Positions 38,558 through 47,799 of a stretch of 64,000 nucleotides of DNA are shown here, one piece after another. Below the pieces are notes generated by a model. That model was not told the DNA's origin. It did not search any database and was given only the letters and a program-made list of their open reading frames with translations. A program made the translations under genes and the position numbers. Position 1 is the first letter of the stretch, and the number at the start of each line of letters is the position of its first letter. Origin of the DNA: Pseudomonas fluvialis (GTDB taxonomy: Bacteria; Pseudomonadota; Gammaproteobacteria; Pseudomonadales; Pseudomonadaceae); contig NZ_JACHLL010000002.1 in assembly GCF_014207935.1 (NCBI RefSeq), positions 134,281 through 198,280 on the forward strand, in the 5' to 3' direction.

Positions 38558-39694
38558 ATGTTCGAACGCCTGCCTTCCAACTGGATGCTTGCCCTGAAGA
38601 GCATCGGCTACTGGTTCTGGGTGATCCCGGTCGCCCTGCTGCCCCTGAGCTACAAGCTCTCACTGAACAGCGCCAACCCTGATGCCTGGGCCTTCCTCGT
38701 GCCACTGGTGATCTTCGGCCTGATTCCAATTCTGGATGCCATCATCGGCCGCGATCCGGCCAACCCGGACGAGGTGCAACAGGTCCCCGCCATGGAACAG
38801 CAGTCGTACTACCGCTGGCTGACGCTGGCCAGCGTCGCCGGCCTGCTCGGCATGCTCCTCTGGTCAGGCTGGATTCTGGCCAGCTACAGCGCCTGGAGCT
38901 GGGTCGGCCAACTGGGCTGGGTGCTCTCGGTGGGCATCATCATGGGTGGCATCGGCATCACCGTCGCCCATGAACTGGTGCACAAGGACTCCGCCCTGGA
39001 GCAGAATGCCGGCGGCCTGCTGCTCGCAGCCGTCTGCTACGCGGGCTTCAAGGTCGAGCACGTACGCGGCCACCATGTACATGTATCGACCCCGGAAGAC
39101 GCTTCCTCGTCCCGCTACGGCCAGAGCCTCTACAGCTTCCTGCCGCACGCCTACAAGCACAACTTCCTCAACGCCTGGAAGCTGGAGGCCGAACGCCTCA
39201 AGCGCAAAGGCCTGAGCCCGCTGTCGAGGCACAATGAACTGATCTGGTGGTATGCCCTGAGTGGCGTTTTCCTGCTGGGTTTCACCGTCGCCTTTGGCTG
39301 GCTCGGCGCGCTGTTCTTCCTTGGCCAGAGCTTCGTGGCATTCACCCTGCTGGAGATCGTCAACTACCTGGAGCACTACGGCCTGCACCGGCGCAAGCTG
39401 GACAACGGCCGCTACGAGCGGACCAATCCCAACCACTCGTGGAACAGCAACTACCTGCTGACCAACCTGTTTCTCTTCCACCTGCAACGCCATTCCGACC
39501 ACCACGCCTACGCCAAGCGCCGCTACCAGGTGCTGCGCCACTACGACGAGAGCCCGCAACTGCCCAATGGCTATGCAGGCATGGTGGTGCTGGCCCTGAT
39601 TCCGCCGCTGTGGTTTGCCGTGATGAACCCACGTGTCCGCGCCTACTACGCCGGCGAGGAGCATCAGCTCAAGGCCGGGCAGCAAGCCATCTGA
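38558..39694 (+). CDS. alkB2: Alkane 1-monooxygenase AlkB2
   Basis: A 378-residue integral-membrane non-haem diiron hydroxylase that converts n-alkanes to 1-alkanols with rubredoxin electrons. All histidine boxes are intact: HELVHK (138-143), EHVRGHH (167-173), NYLEHYGL (269-276) and LQRHSDHHA (309-317), with six hydrophobic helices. No rubredoxin gene is adjacent, so it must be elsewhere. Start supported by CTGGAG eight to nine bases upstream. I use alkB2 because the GntR-smc-zipA-ligA context matches the P. aeruginosa locus of that name as I recall it. Confidence 0.93.
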   Translation: MFERLPSNWMLALKSIGYWFWVIPVALLPLSYKLSLNSANPDAWAFLVPLVIFGLIPILDAIIGRDPANPDEVQQVPAMEQQSYYRWLTLASVAGLLGMLLWSGWILASYSAWSWVGQLGWVLSVGIIMGGIGITVAHELVHKDSALEQNAGGLLLAAVCYAGFKVEHVRGHHVHVSTPEDASSSRYGQSLYSFLPHAYKHNFLNAWKLEAERLKRKGLSPLSRHNELIWWYALSGVFLLGFTVAFGWLGALFFLGQSFVAFTLLEIVNYLEHYGLHRRKLDNGRYERTNPNHSWNSNYLLTNLFLFHLQRHSDHHAYAKRRYQVLRHYDESPQLPNGYAGMVVLALIPPLWFAVMNPRVRAYYAGEEHQLKAGQQAI

Positions 39695-39714
39695 AGCTCA
39701 CTTGATGCCGATCA

Positions 39715-39742
39715 ATTGCGCCTGGCTACGGCCAGGCGCAAT
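39715..39742 (+). terminator. Hairpin after alkB2
   Basis: ATTGCGCCTGGC, loop TACG, GCCAGGCGCAAT is a perfect 12-bp stem about 20 bp past the stop. It lacks a T-run, so it may work as a transcript stabiliser or a weak terminator. Confidence 0.55.
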
Positions 39743-39807
39743 CACATAGGCAATCCGGCAAGGCCGGGGTTAGTCTTGTCCGATGTCCCGCTGACCGACA
39801 CCCGACC

Positions 39808-40635
39808 ATGACTGACCTGCCACTGCGTGAACGTCTCTACAAGATCATTTTCGAATTCGACAGCCCTGCCGGCAGGCGCTTCGATACCTGGCTGTTCGTC
39901 CTTATCCTCGCCAGCCTGGCGGTGGTGCTGGTCGACAGCGTGGAAAGCTACCGGCAGCGCTTTGGCACCGCTCTCACCCTGCTGGAATGGGGGTTCACCC
40001 TGTTCTTCGCCGTCGAGTACCTGACCCGCCTGTACTGCTCACCCAAGCGGCTGCGCTACGCCTTCAGCTTTTTCGGTCTGATTGATCTGCTGGCGGTACT
40101 GCCCAGCCTGCTGGCGCTGTTCTTCCCGGCCTCGCAATACCTGATGGTGGTACGCATCCTGCGCCTGTTGCGCATCTTCCGTGTGCTCAAGCTGCGCCAG
40201 TATCTGATCCAGGCCAACTTCCTGCTCACGGCGCTGCGCAGCAGCCGGCAGAAGATCACCGTGTTCCTCGTCAGCATCGCCAGCATGGTGGTGGTGTTCG
40301 GTGCCGTGATGTACGTGATCGAAGGCCCGGCCAATGGCTTTACCAGCATTCCCCAGAGTATCTACTGGGCCATCGTCACCCTGACCACCGTCGGCTTTGG
40401 CGACATCACCCCCAAGACGCCACTCGGCCAGGCCGTTGCCAGCCTGGTGATGATCACCGGTTACGCGGTGATCGCCGTGCCCACCGGCATCTTCACCGCC
40501 GAACTGAGCAACGCCATGCGCAGCGATGGCGTGCTCAAGCAGCCCTGCCCGTGCTGCCCGAAAGCCGAACACGAGGCCAACGCCAGTTTCTGCAGCCGCT
40601 GCGGCAGCGCCCTGTTTACGCGACCGTCGATCTGA
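39808..40635 (+). CDS. Voltage-gated K+-channel-like protein with zinc ribbon
   Basis: A 275-residue six-helix ion channel. S4 is positively charged at regular spacing (VRILRLLRIFRVLKLRQ, 115-131) and the pore has the potassium filter TLTTVGFGD (191-199). The C-terminal tail ends in a small zinc-ribbon with CPCC (C247, C250) and CSRC (C262, C265). The channel is a family member found in many bacteria; the zinc ribbon could tune gating or tetramer assembly. It stands alone between two terminator hairpins. Confidence 0.88.
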   Translation: MTDLPLRERLYKIIFEFDSPAGRRFDTWLFVLILASLAVVLVDSVESYRQRFGTALTLLEWGFTLFFAVEYLTRLYCSPKRLRYAFSFFGLIDLLAVLPSLLALFFPASQYLMVVRILRLLRIFRVLKLRQYLIQANFLLTALRSSRQKITVFLVSIASMVVVFGAVMYVIEGPANGFTSIPQSIYWAIVTLTTVGFGDITPKTPLGQAVASLVMITGYAVIAVPTGIFTAELSNAMRSDGVLKQPCPCCPKAEHEANASFCSRCGSALFTRPSI

Positions 40636-40645
40636 CACCGCATAG

Positions 40646-40672
40646 AAAAGCCCGCCAGTTGGCGGGCTTTTT
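40646..40672. terminator. Bidirectional terminator between channel gene and ccmI
   Basis: AAAAGCCCGCC, loop AGTT, GGCGGGCTTTTT: a symmetric hairpin ending both the rightward channel gene and the leftward ccm operon. Confidence 0.9.
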
Positions 40673-40690
40673 ACTGAAGGATGGTGATGG

Positions 40691-41896
40691 TTAGCGCTGA
40701 TCGGCTTCGCTGATACGCACGGACTGTTGCTCGGTGCTCTGACTGGAAACCCCGGCACTGCGCCCGATCCATTCGCCAGCCGTGGCATTGCCGGCACGCG
40801 ACACCCGCGCCACCAGCTGCACCTGGGGGAATTTCGACAGCTTCAGCTGCGGCATCATCGCATCGCTGTCACTCAGGCTCACCTCGACCGGCAGATCGGC
40901 GACCGTCAGGCGCTTGACCGCCAGCGGCATGGGCGGGCCGGACAGGGCACGGGCAAAGACGAACACCGCATCACCCGGTTGCACCTTGTCCTTGAGCGCG
41001 GCATCCAGCTCGACCCTGACCTTCAGGCTGGCCGCTGCCGGCGCCGGGGCTGCCTCCACGACTGGTGCCGCATCACCCAGCTGCTGACGGGCGCGGGCGA
41101 TACCACTCTGGATGGCTTCGCGCGATGGGTCTTCGGCCGGCAATGCCGCCACCAGACGTTCCCAGTAACGCACCGCATCGGCATAGCGCCCGGCTTCGTA
41201 ACCGGCAATACCGAGCAGCCCCAGGCTGGTCACTTCTTCCGGATCGGCCTGCAATGCCTCATCGGTCAGTTGCTGCAGACTCTCGCTCCACTGCTTGTTC
41301 TGGGCGAAATACTGCGCCTGCGCCCACTGCCCCAGCAGTGCCGGTTCACGGCCGGCAAGCCGGACCGCTTCGGCAAACGCCTTGGCGGCATCAGCAGCAC
41401 GTTCCTGCGCCATGTAGGTACGACCGAGGAAATACCAGCCTTCCGGGTCTTCCGGGCGGCTCTTGACGCTCTGCTCCAGACGCTCGGTCATCTCCGACAT
41501 GCTGCGCGGCGCCATCTGCGCCAGCTCGCGCGTCTGGTTCACCTGCTCCAGGCCACCCCAGTGCAGGTACAGGCCCAGGCCGAGCACCGGTACCAGCAGC
41601 GCCGACGCCAGTGGCAGCCACTGACCCAGGCGGCGCTGCACCGCCTCTTCACGCTCGGCATCGGCCAGCAGCTCACGGGCCGCTTCGGCCTGGCCGGCGG
41701 CCAACTGCTCAGCGGTCAGGGTGCCGGCGGCCTGCTGCGCCTGCAGCTCAGCCACACGCTCCTGATAAAGAGCCACGTTCAGTGCAGTGCGATCCTCTTC
41801 GGCCTGGGCCTTGCGACCACGCAGCAGAGGAACCAACAGAAAGGACATCGCCACCAACAACAACAGGCCGGCGGGCAACCAGAAATCGATCATCAC
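40691..41896 (-). CDS. ccmI: Cytochrome c biogenesis protein CcmI (CycH)
   Basis: A 401-residue protein with two N-terminal membrane helices ([21 protein letters not shown] and [20 protein letters not shown]) and a periplasmic TPR domain ([29 protein letters not shown] ...), then a C-terminal beta-rich domain. It holds apocytochrome c for haem ligation by CcmF/CcmH. Its ATG overlaps the ccmH stop as ATGA. Last gene of the operon. Confidence 0.93.
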   Translation of the reverse strand: MMIDFWLPAGLLLLVAMSFLLVPLLRGRKAQAEEDRTALNVALYQERVAELQAQQAAGTLTAEQLAAGQAEAARELLADAEREEAVQRRLGQWLPLASALLVPVLGLGLYLHWGGLEQVNQTRELAQMAPRSMSEMTERLEQSVKSRPEDPEGWYFLGRTYMAQERAADAAKAFAEAVRLAGREPALLGQWAQAQYFAQNKQWSESLQQLTDEALQADPEEVTSLGLLGIAGYEAGRYADAVRYWERLVAALPAEDPSREAIQSGIARARQQLGDAAPVVEAAPAPAAASLKVRVELDAALKDKVQPGDAVFVFARALSGPPMPLAVKRLTVADLPVEVSLSDSDAMMPQLKLSKFPQVQLVARVSRAGNATAGEWIGRSAGVSSQSTEQQSVRISEADQR

Positions 41897-42375
41897 TTCT
41901 TATCCAGCAGTTGGTTATCCAGCAGTTGCGCCAGGCGCTCGCGCTCCTCGGCAGACAGTCCAGTGGTAGCGGCACTGGCCGCGCCGCGGCGGCGACGCCA
42001 GACGATCACGCCCAGGGTCAGCACGCCAAGGCCCAGCAGTCCCGCCGGGCCGTACCAGAGCAGCAGGGTCTTGCTCGACAACGGCGGGTTGTAGAGGACG
42101 AAGTCGCCATAGCGATCAACCAGAAATTCGACGATCTGGGCATTGCTCTTACCCTCGGCGAACATGCGGTAGATCTCGCGGCGCAGGTCCATGGCGATCG
42201 GCGCATTGGAGTCGGCGATGTTCTGGTTCTGGCACTTGGGGCAGCGCAGTTCCTCGGTGAGCTGGCGGAAACGCTGACGCTCGCCTTCGTCCTTGAACTC
42301 GTAGGTATCGATGGCCGCCAACGCAACGCCGCTGAGGCTGAGGCCCAGCAGCAGGCCACAGAGCAGTTTCTTCAC
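41893..42375 (-). CDS. ccmH: Cytochrome c maturation thiol oxidoreductase CcmH
   Basis: A 160-residue protein with signal peptide, the redox motif [11 protein letters not shown] (C45, C48) and a C-terminal membrane helix. It reduces or holds the apocytochrome CxxCH thiols. The start is a GTG at 42375 that overlaps the ccmG stop (GTGA) and has GAGG ten bases upstream; the longer frame to 42429 overlaps ccmG and is not needed. Confidence 0.92.
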   Translation of the reverse strand: MKKLLCGLLLGLSLSGVALAAIDTYEFKDEGERQRFRQLTEELRCPKCQNQNIADSNAPIAMDLRREIYRMFAEGKSNAQIVEFLVDRYGDFVLYNPPLSSKTLLLWYGPAGLLGLGVLTLGVIVWRRRRGAASAATTGLSAEERERLAQLLDNQLLDKK

Positions 42376-42911
42376 GGCTGCACCTCGTCGAGCAGTGCCT
42401 GATAGCGTGGCGCGAGTTCCTCGCGCCACACGCGCTCGTCGATGGCGCCGACATACTTGTGACGAATCACGCCCTCGGCATCGATCAGGAAGGTTTCCGG
42501 CGCACCGTAGACGCCCAGGTTGACGCCCAGCGAGCCATCGGCATCCATCACATTGATTGTGTAGGGATCACGGTAATTGGTGAGCCACTGACGGGCCGCC
42601 GCGGCATCATCCTTGTAGTTGACGCCATGGATAACCACACCCTGCTGCGCCAGACGATTGAGCATCTGGTGCTCGGCCTTGCAGGTCGGGCACCAGGTGG
42701 CCCAGACATTGACCAGCGCCGGGCGCCCCTTGAGGTCATTCTGGGTCAGGGTCCGCTGGGCATCCTTGAGATCCGGCAGGCTGAAGGCCGGCAACGGCTT
42801 GTCGATCAGGGCCGAGGGCAACTCGGACGGGTCGAGAAACAGGCCGCGATAGAGAAACACCGCCATGCCGAGAAACACCAGCAATGGCAGCAGCAGGATT
42901 GCCCGTTTCAT
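42372..42911 (-). CDS. ccmG: Thiol:disulfide interchange protein CcmG (DsbE)
   Basis: A 179-residue membrane-tethered thioredoxin: one N-terminal helix (AILLLPLLVFLGMAVFLYRG) and periplasmic active site WCPTC (C74, C77), with the GVNYKDD and YGAPETFLID segments typical of CcmG. It keeps apocytochrome or CcmH reduced. ATG at 42911 overlaps the ccmF stop as ATGA. Confidence 0.95.
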   Translation of the reverse strand: MKRAILLLPLLVFLGMAVFLYRGLFLDPSELPSALIDKPLPAFSLPDLKDAQRTLTQNDLKGRPALVNVWATWCPTCKAEHQMLNRLAQQGVVIHGVNYKDDAAAARQWLTNYRDPYTINVMDADGSLGVNLGVYGAPETFLIDAEGVIRHKYVGAIDERVWREELAPRYQALLDEVQP

Positions 42912-44893
42912 GCAGAAGCTCCATTGAGCGCCAATGCTTCGCGCACGCGCGTTTTCACCTTGACCCGGTAGCGCCGGTCGCACGCCGCCAGCACGCCACC
43001 CAGGCCCATCATCAGGCCACCCAGCCAGATCCAGCGCACATAGGCCTTGACGTTCAGACGCACAGCCCAGGCGCCCTGCTCCAGCGGTTCACCCAGCGCG
43101 ACATACAGATCGCGGGTGAAACCGGCATCGATGCCGGCTTCGGTCATGGGCATGCGCTGTACGGTGTACAGACGCTTCTCCGGGTGCAGCACGGCGATTT
43201 CCTCACTGCCCTGTAGCACGCGCACGGTGGCCCGGTCGGAGGTGTAGTTCGGCCCTTCGTGATGCTCGGCACCCTCGAAGACAAAGCGATAGCCGGCCAG
43301 CTCAGCCGAATCACCCGGTTCCATGCGCAGGTCGCGCTCGGCACTGAAGTGGCTGACCAGCACGATGCCGATGGCGCACACGGCAATGCCGGCGTGGGCC
43401 AGTTGCATGCCCCAGTAACTGGACGAAAGACTGCGCAGCCCCTTGAGCAGGCCCTTGTGGCGGGTCTTGTCGAGAAGGTCGCGTACACCGGCCAGCACCA
43501 CCCAGGCGGCCAGCAGGAACACCGCGAGCACAGCCCAGTTGAATTCTCCAAACAGCAGGCTGGCGACTACCGCCAGCGCCACGCTGGCCAGCAGCACCGG
43601 TGCCAGCATACCCATCAGCCACTTAACGGGGGTGTCCTTCCAGCGCACCAGCAGACCGATCGCCAGCACGGCCATCAGCAGCGCCATCAGCGGCAGGAAC
43701 AGGGCATTGAAATACGGCGGGCCGACCGACAACTTGGCGCCGGAAAGCGCATCGAGGATAAGCGGGTAGAGGGTGCCCAGCAGGATCATCGCCGCGGTCA
43801 CCACCAGTACCAGATTGTTGACCAGCAGCCAGGTTTCCCGCGACCACAGGGCAAAACCGACATTGCTCTTGACCACCGGCGCGCGCAGGGCGAACAAAGT
43901 CAGTGAGCCACCGACCACTACCAACAGGAAGCCCAGAATGAACACCCCCCGCTCCGGGTCGGCGGCGAAGGCGTGCACCGAGGTCAGCACGCCGGAGCGG
44001 ACCAGGAAGGTACCCAGCAGACTCAGGGAGAAGGCGGCGATCGCCAGCAGCACGGTCCAGTTCTTGAACACGCCGCGTTTCTCGGTCACCGCCAGCGAGT
44101 GGATCAGCGCCGTGCCCACCAGCCAGGGCATGAACGAGGCATTTTCCACCGGGTCCCAGAACCACCAGCCGCCCCAGCCCAGCTCGTAATAGGCCCACCA
44201 GGAGCCGAGGGCAATACCGATGCCGAGGAAGGCCCAGGCAATGATGGTCCACGGCCGCGACCAGCGCGCCCAGGCCGCATCCAGACGCCCGCCCAGCAGC
44301 GCGGCGATGGCGAAGGCAAAGGCCACGGAGAAGCCGACATAGCCCATGTAGAGCATCGGCGGATGGACGATCAGGCCAAAGTCCTGCAGCAGCGGGTTGA
44401 GGTCGCGGCCGTCAGCCGGGGTATCCGGCAGCAGGCGGGCAAAGGGGTTGGAGGTGATGATCAAAAACAGCAGAAAGCCGACGCTGATCATGCCCATGAT
44501 CGACAGCACACGGGCCAACATCGGCTCCGGCAACTGCCGGGAGAACACCGACACGGCGAAGGTCCAGCCACCGAGAATCAGCGCCCACAGCAGCAGCGAA
44601 CCCTCGTGGGCACCCCACACCGCGCTGAGCTTGAACATCCATGGCAACGCCGTGTTGGAGTTGCTGGCGACATAGGCGACCGAGAAGTCATCGACCAGAA
44701 AGGCCTGACTCAGGCAGACGAAGGAGAACGCCAGCATGGCGAACTGGCCCCAGGCCGCCGGCACACCCAGGCTCATCCACTGACGATCGCCGCGCCAGGC
44801 GCCGATCAGCGGCAGGGTCGACTGCACCAGGGCAAAACACAGGGCGAGAATCAGCGCCAGGTGGCCGAGTTCCGGCACCAGAGTGGGGTTCAT
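42908..44893 (-). CDS. ccmF: Cytochrome c haem lyase subunit CcmF
   Basis: A 661-residue membrane protein with about 14-15 helices and the tryptophan-rich haem-handling motif WGGWWFWDPVENASFMPWL. It attaches haem to the apocytochrome together with CcmH and CcmI. A GTG immediately before could also start it, but the ATG at 44893 is better spaced from GGGAGAG. Confidence 0.95.
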   Translation of the reverse strand: MNPTLVPELGHLALILALCFALVQSTLPLIGAWRGDRQWMSLGVPAAWGQFAMLAFSFVCLSQAFLVDDFSVAYVASNSNTALPWMFKLSAVWGAHEGSLLLWALILGGWTFAVSVFSRQLPEPMLARVLSIMGMISVGFLLFLIITSNPFARLLPDTPADGRDLNPLLQDFGLIVHPPMLYMGYVGFSVAFAFAIAALLGGRLDAAWARWSRPWTIIAWAFLGIGIALGSWWAYYELGWGGWWFWDPVENASFMPWLVGTALIHSLAVTEKRGVFKNWTVLLAIAAFSLSLLGTFLVRSGVLTSVHAFAADPERGVFILGFLLVVVGGSLTLFALRAPVVKSNVGFALWSRETWLLVNNLVLVVTAAMILLGTLYPLILDALSGAKLSVGPPYFNALFLPLMALLMAVLAIGLLVRWKDTPVKWLMGMLAPVLLASVALAVVASLLFGEFNWAVLAVFLLAAWVVLAGVRDLLDKTRHKGLLKGLRSLSSSYWGMQLAHAGIAVCAIGIVLVSHFSAERDLRMEPGDSAELAGYRFVFEGAEHHEGPNYTSDRATVRVLQGSEEIAVLHPEKRLYTVQRMPMTEAGIDAGFTRDLYVALGEPLEQGAWAVRLNVKAYVRWIWLGGLMMGLGGVLAACDRRYRVKVKTRVREALALNGASA

Positions 44894-44896
44894 CAC

Positions 44897-45367
44897 TTAC
44901 TCTCCCTTGGCCGCGGCGGCCGGTTGGCCATTGGCGTCCAACTGACCGCTTTCCTTCAGGGCCTTGGTCACTTCCGGCGGCATGTAGTTCTCATCGTGCT
45001 TGGCCAGCACTTCATCGGCGACCAGCACGCCGTCGGCATTCAGCTTGCCAAGAGCGACGATGCCCTGCTCCTCGCGGAACAGATCAGGCAGGATGCCGCG
45101 ATAGCGAATGGTCACGTTCTTGGCGAAGTCGGTGACGACGAACTCGACATCCAGCGAGTCGGCCGAACGCTTGATCGAGCCCTTGGCCACCATGCCACCG
45201 GCACGGATGCGCGTGTTCTGGGGCGCCTCGCCATTGGCGATCTGAGTCGGGGTGTAGAACAGGTTGATGTTCTCCTGCAGCGCACTGAGCGCCAGCGCCA
45301 CCGCCGCGCCCACGCCGACCAGAATGGCCAGGACGATATACAGGCGCTTCTTGCGTACCGGATTCAC
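44897..45367 (-). CDS. ccmE: Haem chaperone CcmE
   Basis: A 156-residue periplasmic haem chaperone with an N-terminal anchor. Haem binds covalently to H124 in [13 protein letters not shown]. It takes haem from CcmC and gives it to CcmF. Starts at GTG (45367), overlapping the ccmD stop as GTGA. Confidence 0.95.
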   Translation of the reverse strand: MNPVRKKRLYIVLAILVGVGAAVALALSALQENINLFYTPTQIANGEAPQNTRIRAGGMVAKGSIKRSADSLDVEFVVTDFAKNVTIRYRGILPDLFREEQGIVALGKLNADGVLVADEVLAKHDENYMPPEVTKALKESGQLDANGQPAAAAKGE

Positions 45368-45540
45368 TTCGCTTCCTCCCGGCGCAGACGGCGCGCCTCG
45401 TCTTGCAGGTAACGGCGCCGGGCCAGAATCGGCAGCACCACATTCAACGCCAGCACCAGCAGGCTGATGCCGTAGGCCGACCAGACATAAGGACCATGGT
45501 TACCCATGGCCAGAAATTCGCCGAACGAAGCAAAACTCAT
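45364..45540 (-). CDS. ccmD: Haem exporter protein CcmD
   Basis: A 58-residue small membrane protein, shorter than most gene-calling limits: [20 protein letters not shown], then [20 protein letters not shown], then a basic tail [18 protein letters not shown]. It helps release haem-loaded CcmE from CcmABC. Its start shares one base with the ccmC stop (TGATG). Confidence 0.93.
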   Translation of the reverse strand: MSFASFGEFLAMGNHGPYVWSAYGISLLVLALNVVLPILARRRYLQDEARRLRREEAK

Positions 45541-46298
45541 CACTTGCTCCCCGCCTTGACCAGACCTGCGACTTCATCCTTGACCCAGCGTGCCCGCGCC
45601 TCGCGGCGCAGCACTTCCAGGCGCATGCGCATCAGCAGCACGGCGCCGAAAAAGCAGTAGAAACCCAGCACCATGATCAGCAGCGGCAGCCACATCTCGG
45701 CATTCATGCTGGCCTTGCCGGTAATCTTGAAGGTGGCCGGCTGGTGCAGGGTGTTCCACCACTCCACCGACTTCTGGATGATCGGGATGTTCACCGCGCC
45801 CACCAGTGCGAGCACCGCGCAGGCCTTGGCCGCGCTGTCGCGGTTACTGATGGCATTACCCAGGGCGATGATGCCGAAGTAGAGGAACAGCAGAATCAGC
45901 ATCGAGGTCAGCCGGGCGTCCCAGATCCACCAGGTACCCCAGGTCGGCTTGCCCCAGATGGCCCCGGTGACCAGCGCGATGAAGCACATCCAGGCGCCAA
46001 TGGGCGCCGCCTGCTGCAGGGCCACGTCGGCCAGCTTCATCTTCCAGATCAGGCCGACCGCACCGGCAATGGCCATCATCAGGTAGCAGGACTGAGCGAG
46101 AAACGCCGCCGGTACGTGGATATAGATGATCCGGTAACTGTTGCCCTGATATTTCTCGGGCGGCGCATAGGCCAGCCCCCACACCAGGCCAACGGCCAGC
46201 AGCAGCACAGCCGCCACGGCCAACCAGGGCAGCCAGCGGCCGCTCATCTCATAGAACCACTTGGGCGAACCCCACTTGTGAAACCACGTCCAATTCAT
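45540..46298 (-). CDS. ccmC: Haem exporter protein CcmC
   Basis: A 252-residue six-helix membrane protein with the [13 protein letters not shown] haem-handling motif. It loads haem onto CcmE. I chose ATG 46298 ([16 protein letters not shown]), the usual family start, over a GTG four codons upstream. Confidence 0.94.
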   Translation of the reverse strand: MNWTWFHKWGSPKWFYEMSGRWLPWLAVAAVLLLAVGLVWGLAYAPPEKYQGNSYRIIYIHVPAAFLAQSCYLMMAIAGAVGLIWKMKLADVALQQAAPIGAWMCFIALVTGAIWGKPTWGTWWIWDARLTSMLILLFLYFGIIALGNAISNRDSAAKACAVLALVGAVNIPIIQKSVEWWNTLHQPATFKITGKASMNAEMWLPLLIMVLGFYCFFGAVLLMRMRLEVLRREARARWVKDEVAGLVKAGSK

Positions 46299-46314
46299 CT
46301 GGGACTTCACTCTT

Positions 46315-46986
46315 CTATTCGGCCAGGCTGATTTTCAGCCCGGCAGCAATCGCAAAAGGTGTCAGGGTAGCGGTCAACGCCGCCAGGCTGGCCAGCCACA
46401 GCAGTTGCCCGGTAGCCGGCAGTCCCTGAAGGGAGGCCTGCAAGGCGCCCGTGCCGAGAATCAGCACCGGGATGTACAGCGGCAGAATCAGCAACGCCAG
46501 GAGCAGGCCACCGCGTTTGAGCCCTACCGTCAGTGCCGCGCCGACTGCACCCAGCAGGCTCAGCACCGGCGTTCCCAGCAGCAGCGACAGCAGTAGCACC
46601 GGTAGGCAACGCCCCGGCAACCCCAGCATCAGGGCCAGCAGCGGCGCCAGCAGCACCAGCGCCAATCCGGAGAACAGCCAGTGTGCCAGTACCTTGGCCA
46701 ATACCAGCAGTGGCAGGGGTTGCGGCGAAAGGACGCACTGTTCCAGCGAACCGTCCTCGAAATCACTGCGAAACAGGCCGTCCAGTGACAGCAGTACGGC
46801 CAACAGCGCCGCTACCCAGATCAGCCCAGGCGACAGGGTCTGCAGCAGCTGGCTTTCAGGGCCAACCGCCAGCGGAAACAGGGCGATGACAATGGCAAAA
46901 AACACCAGCGGGTTGGCCAGTTCAGCCGGTCGCCGGCACAGCAGGCGTGCTTCTCGGGCCAGCAGCAGGGTAAAGAAGTTGCTCAT
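46315..46986 (-). CDS. ccmB: Haem exporter permease CcmB
   Basis: A 223-residue six-helix permease ([47 protein letters not shown]). It partners with the ATPase CcmA to release holo-CcmE. ATG at 46986 overlaps the ccmA stop as ATGA. Confidence 0.94.
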   Translation of the reverse strand: MSNFFTLLLAREARLLCRRPAELANPLVFFAIVIALFPLAVGPESQLLQTLSPGLIWVAALLAVLLSLDGLFRSDFEDGSLEQCVLSPQPLPLLVLAKVLAHWLFSGLALVLLAPLLALMLGLPGRCLPVLLLSLLLGTPVLSLLGAVGAALTVGLKRGGLLLALLILPLYIPVLILGTGALQASLQGLPATGQLLWLASLAALTATLTPFAIAAGLKISLAE

Positions 46987-47639
46987 GCGGCCCACTGCCC
47001 TAGGTCAAGTTCACGGTAGCTGACCGGTTTGTGCCCCAGGCTGTGGTGGGTGGTGAAGACCACCGAACCGCCCTGCTCGCAATGGCGCGCCAGATGCTGT
47101 TCCAGCTGGGCGACCCCTTGCTTGTCGAGCGCGGTGAACGGCTCATCCAGCACCCACAGAGGTGGCGCCGGCAGATACAGGCGGGCCAGCGCCACACGGC
47201 GTTGCTGGCCGGCGGACAGGCGGTGACAGGCAACATCCTCATAGCCGCGCAGGCCAACAGCGGCCAGAGCCTGCCAGATGGCATCGCGCTCGACCGGCTG
47301 ATGCAGGGCGCACAGCCAGGCCAGGTTCTCCTCGGCAGTCAGCAGGCCCTTGACCCCCGGCGCATGACCAATCCACAGCAGGTTGCGGGTCAATTCATGG
47401 CGCTGACGCGCCAGCGGCTCGCCGAACAGGCGCAGCTCGCCACTGCTGGGCTCCATCAACCCGGAAATCAGACGCAGCAGGCTGGTCTTGCCACTGCCGT
47501 TGGGGCCGACTATCTGCAGCATGTCGCCTTCGGTCAGGCTGAATGCCAGGCCCTCGAACAGCATGCGCCAATCACGCTCACAGGCGAGTGCCACGGCTTC
47601 GAGAAGAGGACGACAGGTAGCTGGCACGGCGTTTTGCAC
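46983..47639 (-). CDS. ccmA: Haem exporter ATPase CcmA
   Basis: A 218-residue ABC ATPase: Walker [11 protein letters not shown], signature [32 protein letters not shown] with an A in place of the second signature G, as usual for CcmA. First gene of the ccm operon. The start at 47639 is GTG without a clear ribosome site; a GTG four codons downstream is possible, so the start is uncertain by a few residues. Confidence 0.92.
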   Translation of the reverse strand: MQNAVPATCRPLLEAVALACERDWRMLFEGLAFSLTEGDMLQIVGPNGSGKTSLLRLISGLMEPSSGELRLFGEPLARQRHELTRNLLWIGHAPGVKGLLTAEENLAWLCALHQPVERDAIWQALAAVGLRGYEDVACHRLSAGQQRRVALARLYLPAPPLWVLDEPFTALDKQGVAQLEQHLARHCEQGGSVVFTTHHSLGHKPVSYRELDLGQWAA

Positions 47640-47663
47640 TCAAGTCGGATGGGGCACGGCCGC

Positions 47664-47669
47664 TATACT
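47664..47669 (+). promoter_or_regulatory. Possible -10 box for the fliK-like gene
   Basis: TATACT stands in the 160-bp divergent gap between ccmA and the fliK-like gene, about 130 bp before the latter. No convincing -35 box. Confidence 0.3.
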
Positions 47670-47799
47670 GAAGCCGCACTCAGGGTGCCGCTCTAGCGCG
47701 GTCGAACCAGACAGACCGCTGGCGGCCTATGCTCGGGGCGCGATTATACACAGCGCACTTGTACCGCCGAAGCCGGCATTTTCAACAGGTTGTAACCCG

